Assembly (NCBI GenBank): GCA_910588335.1
Contig: CAJUQV010000044.1
Coordinates: forward strand, 1 to 12,122
DNA from: an uncultured Ruminiclostridium sp.
GTDB taxonomy: Bacteria > Bacillota > Clostridia > Oscillospirales > Ruminococcaceae
Direction of reading: 5' to 3'
Length of the DNA: 12,122 nucleotides
A model generated the notes under the pieces. That model worked only from the letters and a program-made list of their open reading frames with translations, had not been told where the DNA came from and searched no databases. A program made the position numbers and the translations under genes. Each line of letters begins with the position of its first letter. The stretch's first letter is position 1. Shown piece after piece: positions 12,068-12,122 of the stretch.

Positions 12068-12122
12068 AATGATGTTGTATAATAAAACTTGACACCAAAT
12101 TCTCAAAGAAGTATAATGCAAG

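Overview
The window looks like part of a chromosome from a spore-forming Clostridia member, most likely of the Oscillospiraceae/Ruminococcaceae type. The evidence is an alpha/beta-type small acid-soluble spore protein (10251-10433), Gram-positive ribosome binding sites (GGAGG), TTGCAA-17-TATAAT promoters, a surface protein with an NxDTG-type C-terminal anchor, and moderately GC-rich genes set in AT-rich, repeat-dense spacers. The taxonomic call is inference; no rRNA or marker gene is present.

Layout. 1-430 (minus): 3'-truncated pyridoxamine-phosphate-oxidase-fold protein. 431-1146: no gene; an 18-bp inverted repeat and a 218-bp composite repeat. 1147-4274: a putative efflux module, with a short membrane-fusion-like protein on the minus strand and, diverging from it, a 52-aa Cys-rich protein, a MacB-type ABC ATPase and an FtsX/MacB permease. 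4275-4799: repeats, a good sigma-A promoter and a structured leader. 4800-8184: a three-gene biotin-dependent carboxyltransferase operon (divergent 12S/MmdA-like subunit, biotin carrier protein, 5S/OadA-like subunit). This is the subunit set of a transcarboxylase, with no membrane decarboxylase subunit in view. 8399-9154: a secreted, probably wall-anchored protein with its own promoter and terminator. 9155-10250: another composite repeat, a decayed IS630-family transposase cut off at two hairpin repeats, and a doubtful small ORF. 10251-10433: the SASP gene. 10434-11286: no protein gene recognised, but a promoter-to-terminator unit that could encode a small RNA. 11287-12067 (minus): an IS1595-family transposase inactivated by a C-terminal frameshift and internal deletion.

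The most unusual signal is in the spacers. A family of ~50-bp palindromes (at least five clear and two divergent copies) keeps its stem while the arm sequence changes, i.e. the arms covary. The outer CTAAT/ATTAG ends and, in several copies, a TTGTCTATA loop motif are retained. Three of these palindromes sit directly against a second repeat with GGCTTGTTTGAAAA terminal inverted repeats. Of those three, one is long, one is an internal-deletion derivative lying inside the carboxyltransferase operon, and one has its interior flipped relative to the flanking palindrome. A third family (CCGGCAGCTTGTATAA core) occurs three times in gene spacers. All coordinates, stems and motifs were read by eye; no database or folding program was used.
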